From: Neobacillus muris
GTDB lineage: Bacteria; Bacillota; Bacilli; Bacillales; Cytobacillaceae
Assembly (NCBI RefSeq): GCF_943193175.1
Contig: NZ_CALPDF010000003.1
Span: 1 to 64,000, forward strand
Length of the DNA stretch: 64,000 bases
Direction: 5' to 3'
How positions within the stretch are numbered: the stretch's first letter is position 1; every line of letters begins with the position of its first letter. Under the pieces are notes generated by a model. It saw only the letters and a list, made by a program, of their open reading frames with translations. It did no database searches and was not told the origin of the DNA. This document shows positions 8,914 through 17,185 of the stretch, in pieces. A program made the translations under genes and the position numbers.

Positions 8914-9560
8914 TTGCTTTCACCTCTTCTTTTACTAATTGCTACACCATCGCCAACCGGCAGGATCACAGAATCGAAATCCGGATGTTTCATTAGCCAA
9001 TGATTAAACTCATTAATTTTCTTAACCAGATTCCGGGTTCTTTTTGATTCAATCTCTTTCTCCGCCACAAGACCTTTGAATAATACATTATCCGTAATAA
9101 TCATTCCGCCAGCACTCAGGTACTTGGAGTAAATCTCGAAGAATTTTTTATACTGGCCTTTTGCCGCATCAATAAAGACAGCATCAAAGGGGGCATAGTG
9201 CCCGGCCAGTTCCGAAACCTCCAGGGCATCCCCTTTAATTAAGTGAATGTTTCCGCTAAGGCTTGTCCGCTTGAAAAATTCTTCTGCTGCCAAGATGCGT
9301 TCTTCATCACGTTCGATTGTGACAATTTGCGCAGTTGGAAGTGCTTCGGCCATGCGCAAAGCAGAGTACCCGATAGCCGTTCCAACCTCCAAGATGGTTT
9401 TAGAATGATGGATTCTAAGCAGCTGCAGCATGGATTCAATTCCTGCCAGCTCCATAATCGGAACATGGTGAATTTTTGCATAGCTTTCCATCTCAGCAAA
9501 CAAGGGCTGGCGTTCTGGTATAAGTTCCTCTAAATAAGTATGCAGCTCTTCATTAATCAA
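8910..9560 (-). CDS. trmR: tRNA 5-hydroxyuridine methyltransferase TrmR (YrrM)
   Basis: The 216-residue O-methyltransferase (COMT-like class I fold) shows the SAM-binding ILEVGTAIGYSALRMA, the metal-site VFIDAAKGQY and the downstream ITDNVLFKG segment. B. subtilis TrmR methylates 5-hydroxyuridine at the wobble position to 5-methoxyuridine, so it acts after TrhP1/TrhP2, encoded next in the same operon. The start is the TTG at 9560 with GAGGTGACG upstream. Confidence 0.92.
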   Translation of the reverse strand: MINEELHTYLEELIPERQPLFAEMESYAKIHHVPIMELAGIESMLQLLRIHHSKTILEVGTAIGYSALRMAEALPTAQIVTIERDEERILAAEEFFKRTSLSGNIHLIKGDALEVSELAGHYAPFDAVFIDAAKGQYKKFFEIYSKYLSAGGMIITDNVLFKGLVAEKEIESKRTRNLVKKINEFNHWLMKHPDFDSVILPVGDGVAISKRRGESN

Positions 9561-9822
9561 GCTGCGTCACCTCAATCCTAAAAAGAAATCCTTTAAAAAT
9601 ACCCGAGGCGTTGGCTTGCGGGCATCTGAAGCAAAACTATTTACAAGTCAAATAAATTTATTATTTGCTTAATTACGCCAAATTAGACATAAAAAATAGC
9701 GTATACAGAAATTTGACAGTGAAGGCAGGCCCAGACAAATAACTGGAAATTCCCTACATTCATTGTTGCTTTACTGTGAGTTACGCTATGGTTTGCAAAT
9801 AAACACTTGAACTATTCTACCA
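9561..9822. other. Intergenic region upstream of trmR
   Basis: About 260 bases lie between the mltG terminator and trmR. No open frame with a ribosome site is seen. It is A/T rich, with an imperfect palindrome around caaataaatttattatttg. It presumably holds the trmR operon promoter; TTGACT on the minus strand within this stretch has no clear -10 partner, so I do not place one. Confidence 0.5.
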
Positions 9823-9853
9823 TAAAAAAAGGGGGAATGCTATACTTCCCCCC
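9823..9853 (-). terminator. mltG terminator
   Basis: On the minus strand GGGGGAA and TTCCCCC form the stem, followed by seven T. It begins 11 bases past the mltG stop. Confidence 0.9.
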
Positions 9854-9863
9854 TTCTATCGAA

Positions 9864-10988
9864 CTATTTTTTGCTAGAAATATATTTTTCCTTTTCTTGA
9901 TTGTGTTCTTCCAATGTTTTCGTAAAGATCACATCACCCGTTTCAGTAGCCAAGAAGTAATAATAGTCCGTTTTTTCTGGTTCTAATGCGGCTTCAATCG
10001 AAGACTTCCCTGCATTGGCAATAGGACCTGGCGGAAGGCCCGTATGGAGATACGTGTTATAAGGGGAGTCCACCTCTAAATCCTTATACATGACCCTTTC
10101 CTTATGCTTGCCTTGAGCGTATAGCACTGTCGGGTCTGTTTGCAGCGGCATGCCCTTGTCCATCCGATTATAAAATACACTTGCAATCGTTTTGCGGTCT
10201 GTTTTTGCAGTCGCTTCTTCTTCCACAAGCGCAGCCATTGTTAATACTTGATGGACAGATAAATTCTTTTGGCTCATTTGATCCGAATAGTCAGCCAGCA
10301 CCTCTTGCGTTTTGCTGAGCATTGCTGTCACTATTTCTTCAATAGAAGGATTCGGCTTATAGAATGGATAGGTTGCCGGATACAAATACCCTTCCAGTGG
10401 ATATTTTACAGCAGGATTGGTTATTTCGGTTGTTAACAGATCAGGAAATTTGGCCATAACCTGTTTAATAAACTCGCTGTCATTTAACTTATTAAAAACA
10501 TCCGTTTCATTTTGGTTTGTGGACTTTGCCATGATCGCAGCAATTTCTTTTAGCTGCTTGCCTTCTGGAATGGTAATTTTAAAGCTCGCCTCCGCCAATA
10601 CCTTCCCTGTCTTCAATCGGCTGACAATTTCCGGAACATCCATAGATGGGCTTAGTTCATATTTGCCGGCCATAAAACCGCCTTCATTTTTTAACTTCAC
10701 ATAATATTTAAATACTTTTGCATCCTTAATGATTCCATTTTTTTCTAATGTTTCTCCGATTCCCGTTACGGATGAGCCCAACGGAATTTCGACCTTTTTA
10801 TTTTCCTTATTGTCGGCATCCATTGGCTTTAAGGCAGATTGAATATATAAGTAGCCTCCGCCTCCAATAATAAAAATCAATAATAGCAATAATATGGAAA
10901 TCATGAATACGATTCGCCTGACAATTCTTGCTTCACTTTGGTGTTCAAGCATTTTTTCCCGAATTATATCTTTTTTGTCGGTTGTCAT
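9864..10988 (-). CDS. mltG: Endolytic murein transglycosylase MltG (YrrL)
   Basis: The 374-residue protein has a cytoplasmic N-terminus, one membrane segment (about 27-50) and an extracellular YceG domain. It includes LTMAALVEEEATA, whose Glu is the probable catalytic residue, then DPTVLYAQG, GLPPGPIANAG and the KTDYYYFLA end motif. MltG cuts nascent glycan strands near the membrane and sets chain length. I start at the ATG at 10988, preceded by AAGGAGGAAAGGG; the ATG 33 bases upstream has no such site. It follows yrzB, but a terminator lies between them. Confidence 0.93.
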   Translation of the reverse strand: MTTDKKDIIREKMLEHQSEARIVRRIVFMISILLLLLIFIIGGGGYLYIQSALKPMDADNKENKKVEIPLGSSVTGIGETLEKNGIIKDAKVFKYYVKLKNEGGFMAGKYELSPSMDVPEIVSRLKTGKVLAEASFKITIPEGKQLKEIAAIMAKSTNQNETDVFNKLNDSEFIKQVMAKFPDLLTTEITNPAVKYPLEGYLYPATYPFYKPNPSIEEIVTAMLSKTQEVLADYSDQMSQKNLSVHQVLTMAALVEEEATAKTDRKTIASVFYNRMDKGMPLQTDPTVLYAQGKHKERVMYKDLEVDSPYNTYLHTGLPPGPIANAGKSSIEAALEPEKTDYYYFLATETGDVIFTKTLEEHNQEKEKYISSKK

Positions 10989-11124
10989 CCCTTTCCTCCT
11001 TCCTAAAGAAACTGGGTGCACTAATCATTCTCGAAACTTGATTTAAACTAATAAAGCATAGAGGTGACATTGTAATTATTTCAGCATATAGTGAGAAAAA
11101 TGTCAATTTTACTCTTAAAATGTT

Positions 11125-11155
11125 GAAAAGAGCCGACAATGTGCCGGCTCTTTTC
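11125..11155 (-). terminator. Terminator after yrzB
   Basis: GAAAAGAGCCGGC and GTCGGCTCTTTTC form a 13-bp stem (one mismatch) on the minus strand, with the T run inside the 3' arm. It separates yrzB from mltG and is close to symmetrical, so it could work in both directions. Confidence 0.75.
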
Positions 11156-11169
11156 AACTTTACTTATTC

Positions 11170-11493
11170 TTATTCTTCTTCCTGGTCGTCGATAAATGTG
11201 TTAAATACTTCTTCAATCATATCCCATTCTTCGTCGGACTCGACAGGCAATAATTCGCCAATGCCGCCGTCTTCGGTAGGGACATAGGCATAGGCGTGAA
11301 CAACGCCCTCCTCATCTTCCTCTAATTCTCCGACTGGAAAACATAATAAATAGGATTTGTCGTACTCATCTGAATCGAAGGTTAACAGGATTTCAAATAA
11401 TTCTTCATCACCATTCTCATTCACAAGCGTAATAAACTGCTCATCGTGATTATGATCATGGTCATGATGGTTATGGTTGTGCTCGTTTGACAT
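11170..11493 (-). CDS. yrzB: DUF1292 protein YrzB with a histidine-rich N-terminus
   Basis: The 107-residue acidic protein consists of a DUF1292 domain (ITLVNENGDEELFEILLTF to VHAYAYVP) preceded by a leader in which most residues are His, Asn or Asp (SNEHNHNHHDHDHNHDE). DUF1292 proteins occur downstream of ireB and ruvX in Firmicutes; their job is not established. The His/Asp run could bind metal ions, which I infer only from composition. It starts at an ATG 12 bases after the ruvX stop, so ireB, ruvX and yrzB form one transcript. Confidence 0.9.
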   Translation of the reverse strand: MSNEHNHNHHDHDHNHDEQFITLVNENGDEELFEILLTFDSDEYDKSYLLCFPVGELEEDEEGVVHAYAYVPTEDGGIGELLPVESDEEWDMIEEVFNTFIDDQEEE

Positions 11494-11505
11494 TTCTTCA
11501 CCTCA

Positions 11506-11922
11506 TTATTTTATACTATCAAGATAGCCTTGCAGAATCATGACAGCCGCCATTTTATCGATGACTTTTTTCCGTTTTTTCCTGCTGACATCTGCTTCAA
11601 GCAGGACCCGTTCCGCGGCCATTGTTGTCAGCCGCTCGTCCCAAAGCACAGCAGGAACCGAAAACTTCCGTTCGATTTCCTCGGCAAATTGTTTGCTTGC
11701 TTCACCGCGCGGCCCTATGGTTCCGTTCATGTTCTTCGGCAAGCCGACGACCACTTTGCTAACCTGATACTCTTCTATTATTTGACCAATTTCTTCAAAA
11801 CCAAACTGTTGTTTTTCTTCGTTGATTTTGAGCGTCTTCAGCCCCTGAGCAGTCCACCCCAGTTCATCACTAAGAGCGACACCCACGGTCTTGGAACCTA
11901 CATCTAAACCCATTACACGCAT
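11506..11922 (-). CDS. ruvX: Holliday junction resolvase-like RuvX (YrrK/YqgF)
   Basis: The 138-residue RNase H-like protein has [16 protein letters not shown] with its first catalytic Asp, [15 protein letters not shown], and [13 protein letters not shown] with a further acidic residue. YqgF family members process 16S rRNA ends or Holliday-like structures. It lies 3 bases after ireB and upstream of yrzB, the order conserved in B. subtilis (yrzL-yrrK-yrzB). Confidence 0.93.
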   Translation of the reverse strand: MRVMGLDVGSKTVGVALSDELGWTAQGLKTLKINEEKQQFGFEEIGQIIEEYQVSKVVVGLPKNMNGTIGPRGEASKQFAEEIERKFSVPAVLWDERLTTMAAERVLLEADVSRKKRKKVIDKMAAVMILQGYLDSIK

Positions 11923-11925
11923 GCT

Positions 11926-12192
11926 TTAGACCTCTCGCTGTTGTTTAAGATAGGATTTGACTAACTCCTCAATGATTTCATCCCGCTCCAGCTTGCGGAT
12001 GATATTGCGGGCATCCCGATGACGGGGAATGTAAGCCGGATCCCCAGATAAAAGGTAACCAACAATTTGATTAATCGGATTATATCCTTTTTCCTGCAAT
12101 GCTTCATATACTTGAAAAAGAACTTCCTTTACGTCATGTTCAAACGGCTCTTCTGGAAAATTAAACCGCATGGTTTTGTCAAATGAGCTCAT
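11926..12192 (-). CDS. ireB: IreB family regulatory phosphoprotein (YrzL, DUF965)
   Basis: The 88-residue protein matches the UPF0297/IreB family along its length: [15 protein letters not shown], then [43 protein letters not shown] in pieces. In Enterococcus faecalis IreB is phosphorylated by the Ser/Thr kinase IreK and affects cephalosporin tolerance. The N-terminal Thr of FDKTMRF is the conserved kinase target position. It follows alaS and leads into ruvX. Confidence 0.93.
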   Translation of the reverse strand: MSSFDKTMRFNFPEEPFEHDVKEVLFQVYEALQEKGYNPINQIVGYLLSGDPAYIPRHRDARNIIRKLERDEIIEELVKSYLKQQREV

Positions 12193-12260
12193 TCACCTGC
12201 ACCTCAACTTGTCATTGTTACCTTTTATTCTACACTACTTTGTCCCTATTACAAAACAGA

Positions 12261-14885
12261 TTATACCGATTCCTCGACAAATTGCAGGGCGCTCTCGAGC
12301 TGTTCCGGATTTTTCCCGCCAGCTTGAGCCATATCCGGACGGCCGCCGCCCCCGCCGCCGCATCTTGCCGCCACTTCTTTAATCAGTTTGCCGGCATGAT
12401 ATCCACGTTCGATTAAATCCTTCGTGACTGCAGCAATCAGATTTACTTTTCCTTCATGGGCACTGCCTAGCACAACCACAGCGGAGCCCAGCTTTTGCTT
12501 GAGGTCATCAGCCATATTTCTTAGGTTATTCATATCGGCAGCTTGAACTTTGGCTGCTAATACTGTCACTCCATTAACCTCTTTAGCTTTTGATACAAGA
12601 CTTCCTGCTTCGATATTTCCAAGCTTGGCTGCTAATGATTCATTCTCCCGCTGAAGATTCTTCATTTCAACCATTAATCCGTCAATTCGGGCAACAACAT
12701 CTTTTGGATTTGTTTTCAATTTTTCAGCCGCTTCTTTCAGCATCCCGACTTGCTCATTTAACAATTTATAGGCAGCCTCTCCTGTTACGGCTTCAATCCG
12801 TCTCGTGCCGGCACCAATGCCGCCCTCGGAAACAATTTTAAACAGGCCGATAACAGAAGTGTTTGGCACATGGCAGCCGCCGCAAAGTTCAAGACTGTAC
12901 TCTCCCACTTTGACAACCCGGACAATGTCCCCATATTTTTCGCCAAACAGTGCCATAGCCCCCATTGCCTTTGCCTCAGCAATTGGTTTTAAACTAATAT
13001 TGACCTCCAGACTGTTCCAGATTTTTTCGTTAACGATTCTTTCAACCTGCTCCAGTTCCTCTGGCTTCACTTGGCCAAAATGAGAAAAGTCAAAGCGGAG
13101 ACGCTCATGTTCAACAAGCGAACCAGCCTGGTTCACATGCTCCCCAAGAACATCCTTTAACGCACGGTGCAGCAAATGGGTCGCAGTGTGGTTTTTAATA
13201 ATCCGCACTCGATTTTCCGGATCAACCGCAGCGGTCACTTGCTGTTTTACCTTTAATATACCTGATTTGACAACAACCTTGTGAAGGTTTTGGCCGTTTG
13301 GCGCTTTTTGAACATCCTTAACGGAAACGATGACGCCTTCTCCTTCCAATACGCCGCGGTCGGCAATTTGTCCGCCGCTTTCAGCATAAAAAGGAGTCAC
13401 ATCCAAAATCAGCTGGACTTCTTCGCCTTCATTGGCAGTCTCTGCAAGCTCCCCGTCTTTCACAATGGCCATCACTGTGGACGTGGTCCTAAGCTCATCA
13501 TAGCCAACAAACTTGCTTGGAACGGTCAAGTCTCTTAAGACACCGCCCTGCACATGCATAGAGTTTTCATCTTGGCGTGCGGCACGGGCTCTTTCACGCT
13601 GTCCTTCCATTTCTTCCTCAAAGCCTTCATGGTCAACTGTTAAACCTGCTTCTTCCGCATATTCTTCTGTCAACTCTACAGGAAAGCCGTACGTGTCATA
13701 AAGACGGAAAACATCCGCACCACTGATCATGGCTGAGCCTTTTTCTTTTGCATTTTTAATGATTCCGGCTAAAATGGCCAAGCCTTCATGAAGCGTCTCG
13801 TGGAATCGTTCCTCTTCATTTTTAATGACTTTTTGGATGAATTCAGTCTTTTCCTTTACTTCTGGGTAAAAATCATGCATGATTTCGCCAACGACAGGAA
13901 CAAGTTCGTACATAAATGGGCGCTCAATATTAATTTGCTTAGCATAACGGACAGCCCGGCGCAGCAAGCGGCGCAGGATATAACCACGGCCCTCATTGGA
14001 CGGAAGCGCCCCATCGCCAATCGCAAAAGCAACAGTACGAATATGATCCGCAATTACTTTGAAGGCAACATCCTGTTCTTTAGAAATTCCGTACTGTTTG
14101 CCGGAGATTTCCTCCGTGGCCCGGATAATTGGGATAAATAAGTCCGTATCAAAGTTGGTCGGCACATTTTGCACAACCGATGCCATCCGTTCCAGTCCCA
14201 TTCCAGTATCGATGTTTTTCTTTGGCAGCGGGGTATAGGTGCCATCAGGATTATGGTTAAATTGAGAAAATACCAGGTTCCAAACTTCCAGATAGCGCTC
14301 ATTTTCACCGCCTGGATAAAGTTCAGGATCATTTAGGTCATCTCCATACTCCGGCCCGCGGTCATAGAAAATTTCTGAGTTTGGACCGCTTGGACCTTCG
14401 CCAATGTCCCAGAAGTTTCCTTCCAAACGGATAATCCGTTCCTCAGGAACGCCGATTTTTTTGTTCCAAATTTCAAATGCTTCCTCATCTTCTGGATGAA
14501 TGGTAACCGAAAGCAATTCTTTGTCAAAGCCGATCCATTTTTCATCGGTTAGAAATTCCCATGCCCAATGGATTGCTTCTTCTTTAAAATAATCGCCGAT
14601 TGAAAAGTTCCCAAGCATTTCAAAGAACGTATGGTGCCGGGCGGTTTTTCCGACATTTTCAATGTCATTGGTCCGTATTGATTTTTGGGCATTGGTGATT
14701 CTCGGATTATCTGGAATAACCCGGCCATCAAAGTATTTTTTTAAGGTGGCTACCCCGCTGTTAATCCACAATAGAGAAGGGTCATCATGGGGAACCAAGG
14801 ATGCACTAGGTTCGACTGAATGGCCTTTTTCCTTAAAAAAGTCTAAAAACATTTTTCGGATTTGTGATCCCGATAGATCTTTCAT
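12261..14885 (-). CDS. alaS: Alanyl-tRNA synthetase
   Basis: The 874-residue class II enzyme has the N-terminal catalytic domain ([18 protein letters not shown], then the GLERMASV motif 3 region), the editing domain with HTATHLLH and CGGCH zinc ligands, a coiled coil, and the glycine-rich C-Ala end [17 protein letters not shown]. It charges tRNA-Ala and clears Ser/Gly mischarging. The length is usual for bacteria. A T-box leader precedes it, so expression should rise when uncharged tRNA-Ala accumulates. Confidence 0.97.
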   Translation of the reverse strand: MKDLSGSQIRKMFLDFFKEKGHSVEPSASLVPHDDPSLLWINSGVATLKKYFDGRVIPDNPRITNAQKSIRTNDIENVGKTARHHTFFEMLGNFSIGDYFKEEAIHWAWEFLTDEKWIGFDKELLSVTIHPEDEEAFEIWNKKIGVPEERIIRLEGNFWDIGEGPSGPNSEIFYDRGPEYGDDLNDPELYPGGENERYLEVWNLVFSQFNHNPDGTYTPLPKKNIDTGMGLERMASVVQNVPTNFDTDLFIPIIRATEEISGKQYGISKEQDVAFKVIADHIRTVAFAIGDGALPSNEGRGYILRRLLRRAVRYAKQINIERPFMYELVPVVGEIMHDFYPEVKEKTEFIQKVIKNEEERFHETLHEGLAILAGIIKNAKEKGSAMISGADVFRLYDTYGFPVELTEEYAEEAGLTVDHEGFEEEMEGQRERARAARQDENSMHVQGGVLRDLTVPSKFVGYDELRTTSTVMAIVKDGELAETANEGEEVQLILDVTPFYAESGGQIADRGVLEGEGVIVSVKDVQKAPNGQNLHKVVVKSGILKVKQQVTAAVDPENRVRIIKNHTATHLLHRALKDVLGEHVNQAGSLVEHERLRFDFSHFGQVKPEELEQVERIVNEKIWNSLEVNISLKPIAEAKAMGAMALFGEKYGDIVRVVKVGEYSLELCGGCHVPNTSVIGLFKIVSEGGIGAGTRRIEAVTGEAAYKLLNEQVGMLKEAAEKLKTNPKDVVARIDGLMVEMKNLQRENESLAAKLGNIEAGSLVSKAKEVNGVTVLAAKVQAADMNNLRNMADDLKQKLGSAVVVLGSAHEGKVNLIAAVTKDLIERGYHAGKLIKEVAARCGGGGGGRPDMAQAGGKNPEQLESALQFVEESV

Positions 14886-14918
14886 AAAAATTGCCTCCTA
14901 TAATTTAAAAATGCATAC

Positions 14919-15145
14919 AAAAAAGCCCTCATCCCCAAAACAGGGACGAGAGCTTGTCTCGCGGTACCACCCTGATTATGAATACAAAACTGTACTCATC
15001 TCTCAATATCGCCTTAACGCGGCTCAAGACGGCAGTGGTTAGCTGCACTCCAGATTAGCGTTCTGTTATCCTTCATCTAGAATCTCTTTCAGCCAAGGAG
15101 ACTCCTCTCTTCTGCGGTTTTAAACGCTACAGATGGACTATAACA
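14919..15145 (-). promoter_or_regulatory. T-box leader of alaS
   Basis: The minus strand carries the T-box core AGGGTGGTACCGCG at 14961-14974 and, after it, a terminator hairpin CTCTCGTCCC / GGGGATGAGGG with a T run ending near 14919. Upstream, the AGTGCAGCTAACC stretch near 15040 contains a GCU or GCA alanine triplet that fits the specifier loop. The AGAGA/GAAGGATAACAG elements further upstream fit stem I. Binding of uncharged tRNA-Ala should favour the antiterminator. The remainder of 14886-15221 holds only the ribosome site and the presumed promoter. Confidence 0.93.
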
Positions 15146-15221
15146 TACTCGATCCTTCTTCATTTTCAAACAATTAGCATATATGACGAATTATATCGGC
15201 GGAAAAAAGGTTTGTCAAATC

Positions 15222-16301
15222 CTATGTGGATGATTCATTTCTCTTTACATTGATAAAATGGTTCTTGGCATGAATAAGACCAACCTTTAGCACCGCGAAA
15301 ACCGGCACAGCCAAGATCAATCCCAGAATCCCGCCAATCTCTCCGCCGGCAGTCAACGCAGCCATGATCCACAACGGGTGCATATGTAAGCTTTTTCCGA
15401 CAATATAAGGAGATAATATATTTCCTTCAATAAATTGCAGGCCAAATACAATCATAATGGTGATGATGACCAATTTGCCCGAGGTAGTTGCTGCCACAAA
15501 TACAGCTGGAATGGCTCCAATGATGGGGCCAAAATAGGGGATCACATTCGTCACACCAACCGTCAAACCTAACAGCAAAGGATATCTTAACTGAAAAGCC
15601 CAAAATAAACAGGCAGCGATTGTTCCCATCATTAGACAAACGAGCAGCTGGCCTCTAATATAATTTCCTAAAGACTCATCAACATCCCTTAGAAACAGCG
15701 CCCCTTTTTTCCGCCAGCGTTTCGGGGTTAAATACCAGATTGTTTGTCTAATTTTGGCGTAGTCTTTTAACATATAAAAAACGATAAAAGGAATAATCAT
15801 TAATATGACCGCTGAATTAAAAAATTGAATGGATACATTTACAATGGTAGTAAGAAGACTATCCAGCCTTTCCTCAAATGCATCAATCGCTTCATTGATT
15901 CGGGCCTGCAGCCCATCAGGCCATTCTCTAGTATGGGATTGGAGTATTTTAATCCATTCCCGATACTGCTCGGCAAAAACAGGCGCGCTTTCCGATAAGT
16001 CTTTTATTTGAGCAATAATGGCAGGAATCCCCTTATACAGGGCAAAACCGAGGCCGCCAAAAAATAAAAGATAAATCGAAAAAATAGCCAATCCCCGATG
16101 CAGCCCTTTTTCATGCAATTTTTCAATGACGGGATGAAGCAAATAAGTAATAAAGGCGGAAATGCCAAAAGGAAGCAGAATCACAAAAATCACTTTAACA
16201 ACGGGCAGCCAAACAAACCGCAATTTCAGAAAAATATAGAGGGCAATTAATAAAAGGAGTGTAAAACCGATTCGATATAACCACTTCATACGAATTTCCA
16301 A
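15222..16301 (-). CDS. yrrI: AI-2E family transporter (YrrI)
   Basis: The 359-residue protein has about eight membrane segments, a hydrophobic N-terminal pair, the soluble portion near residues 95-150, and the conserved PYFGPIIGAIPA and GNILSPYIVGKSLHMHPL motifs of the AI-2E/TqsA/PerM family. Members export small solutes or sodium; the substrate cannot be read from sequence. The start is the TTG at 16301 with AAAGGAGGCC 8 bases upstream. It lies between yrzR-like and alaS, as in B. subtilis. Confidence 0.9.
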   Translation of the reverse strand: MEIRMKWLYRIGFTLLLLIALYIFLKLRFVWLPVVKVIFVILLPFGISAFITYLLHPVIEKLHEKGLHRGLAIFSIYLLFFGGLGFALYKGIPAIIAQIKDLSESAPVFAEQYREWIKILQSHTREWPDGLQARINEAIDAFEERLDSLLTTIVNVSIQFFNSAVILMIIPFIVFYMLKDYAKIRQTIWYLTPKRWRKKGALFLRDVDESLGNYIRGQLLVCLMMGTIAACLFWAFQLRYPLLLGLTVGVTNVIPYFGPIIGAIPAVFVAATTSGKLVIITIMIVFGLQFIEGNILSPYIVGKSLHMHPLWIMAALTAGGEIGGILGLILAVPVFAVLKVGLIHAKNHFINVKRNESST

Positions 16302-16353
16302 AGCTTTAGGCCTCCTTTTAAAGATAGTGTTGGAGACCCGTAAGGTAAATATA

Positions 16354-16382
16354 CAAAAACCCCCCGAAAAAACCGAGGGGTT
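16354..16382 (-). terminator. Terminator after the zinc-ribbon gene
   Basis: On the minus strand AACCCCTCG and CGGGGGGTT form a stem with a TTTTT-rich loop, followed by a T run. It lies between the 63-residue zinc-ribbon gene and yrrI. Confidence 0.8.
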
Positions 16383-16397
16383 CCACCCAATTTCTTT

Positions 16398-16589
16398 TTA
16401 CATTGTAAAGCGGCGGACTTCTTCCTCAAACAAGTCGTCCAAAGAGCTTAAGGTTCCGTCTTCTTCGACCTGATGAGTGTTAATAATCCCCTTTGACACA
16501 GATAGCTCAATAAAACAGTTCCAGCAGTAGTACTGGTTGATGCCAATCTTACCAATATCCTTGCTTTGACAGTTCGGGCACTTGAACAT
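16398..16589 (-). CDS. Small zinc-ribbon protein (YrzR-like)
   Basis: The 63-residue protein has two CxxC knuckles, MFKCPNCQSKDIG and YYCWNCFIEL, which should bind one zinc ion, and an acidic tail with HQVEEDGTLSSLDDLFEEE. A protein of this size and pattern, YrzR, occupies the same place between yrrD and yrrI in B. subtilis, and I place it there by context. The function is unknown; a role in protein or nucleic-acid binding is only a guess. Confidence 0.85.
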   Translation of the reverse strand: MFKCPNCQSKDIGKIGINQYYCWNCFIELSVSKGIINTHQVEEDGTLSSLDDLFEEEVRRFTM

Positions 16590-16637
16590 GGAAAAGACAC
16601 CTCACGTATTCTTACATTACTCTTATGAAACCTTTGC

Positions 16638-17147
16638 CTATTTCCTGTCTAGTGAAGGAGTAATAGACGGTGATGTTTCATTTACGTCTACGATGATGGC
16701 ATCTTTTCCAATCGTTAAGGGCTTCTTGGAATGAACCACTTGTTTCCCTTCCGTTATGTCCGAAAAGAAGCCATCCGAGATCTCGTACCCTACGATTGTG
16801 CCCACTTCTTCCTGAAAATATACGTCATTCAACAGCCCCAGCGAATCACCACTTTTAGAAAGTATCATTTTCCCTTCAAGAGAATGCTGAAGGCTTATGG
16901 TATTGTCGGCCGTTTCTTTTGCCTTTTCTAAAAGCCCGGCATCCTCAATCATAACCCCATCCCAACCGAAGGAATCCACTTTTTGAATATCAAGAAAGCA
17001 GGATTGCTTAAATACAACACCTTTTTTCACCAGTAATCCTTTTACGGTTCCTTCCGGAGAAATATATAAGTCGCTAATTTCGCCAATCTTCATGCCGCTT
17101 TTCGTTTCAAATACAGGCTGCCCTTTTAATAAGGAAAATGTTCGCAA
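16638..17147 (-). CDS. yrrD: PRC-barrel domain protein (YrrD)
   Basis: The 169-residue protein contains two PRC-barrel repeats: the first near LLKGQPVFETKSGMKIGEI, the second near SLEGKMILSKSGDSLGLLN with a VGYEISDGFFSDI segment. PRC barrels are small beta folds found in RNA-processing and photosynthetic proteins; YrrD itself has no assigned function. The TTG at 17147 is chosen since AGGAGGTGGG lies just upstream; the ATG 24 bases earlier would contain that site. It follows recD2. Confidence 0.88.
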   Translation of the reverse strand: MRTFSLLKGQPVFETKSGMKIGEISDLYISPEGTVKGLLVKKGVVFKQSCFLDIQKVDSFGWDGVMIEDAGLLEKAKETADNTISLQHSLEGKMILSKSGDSLGLLNDVYFQEEVGTIVGYEISDGFFSDITEGKQVVHSKKPLTIGKDAIIVDVNETSPSITPSLDRK

Positions 17148-17185
17148 AGAGAACCCACCTCCTGTGAACATTTTTAGTTTCAGTC

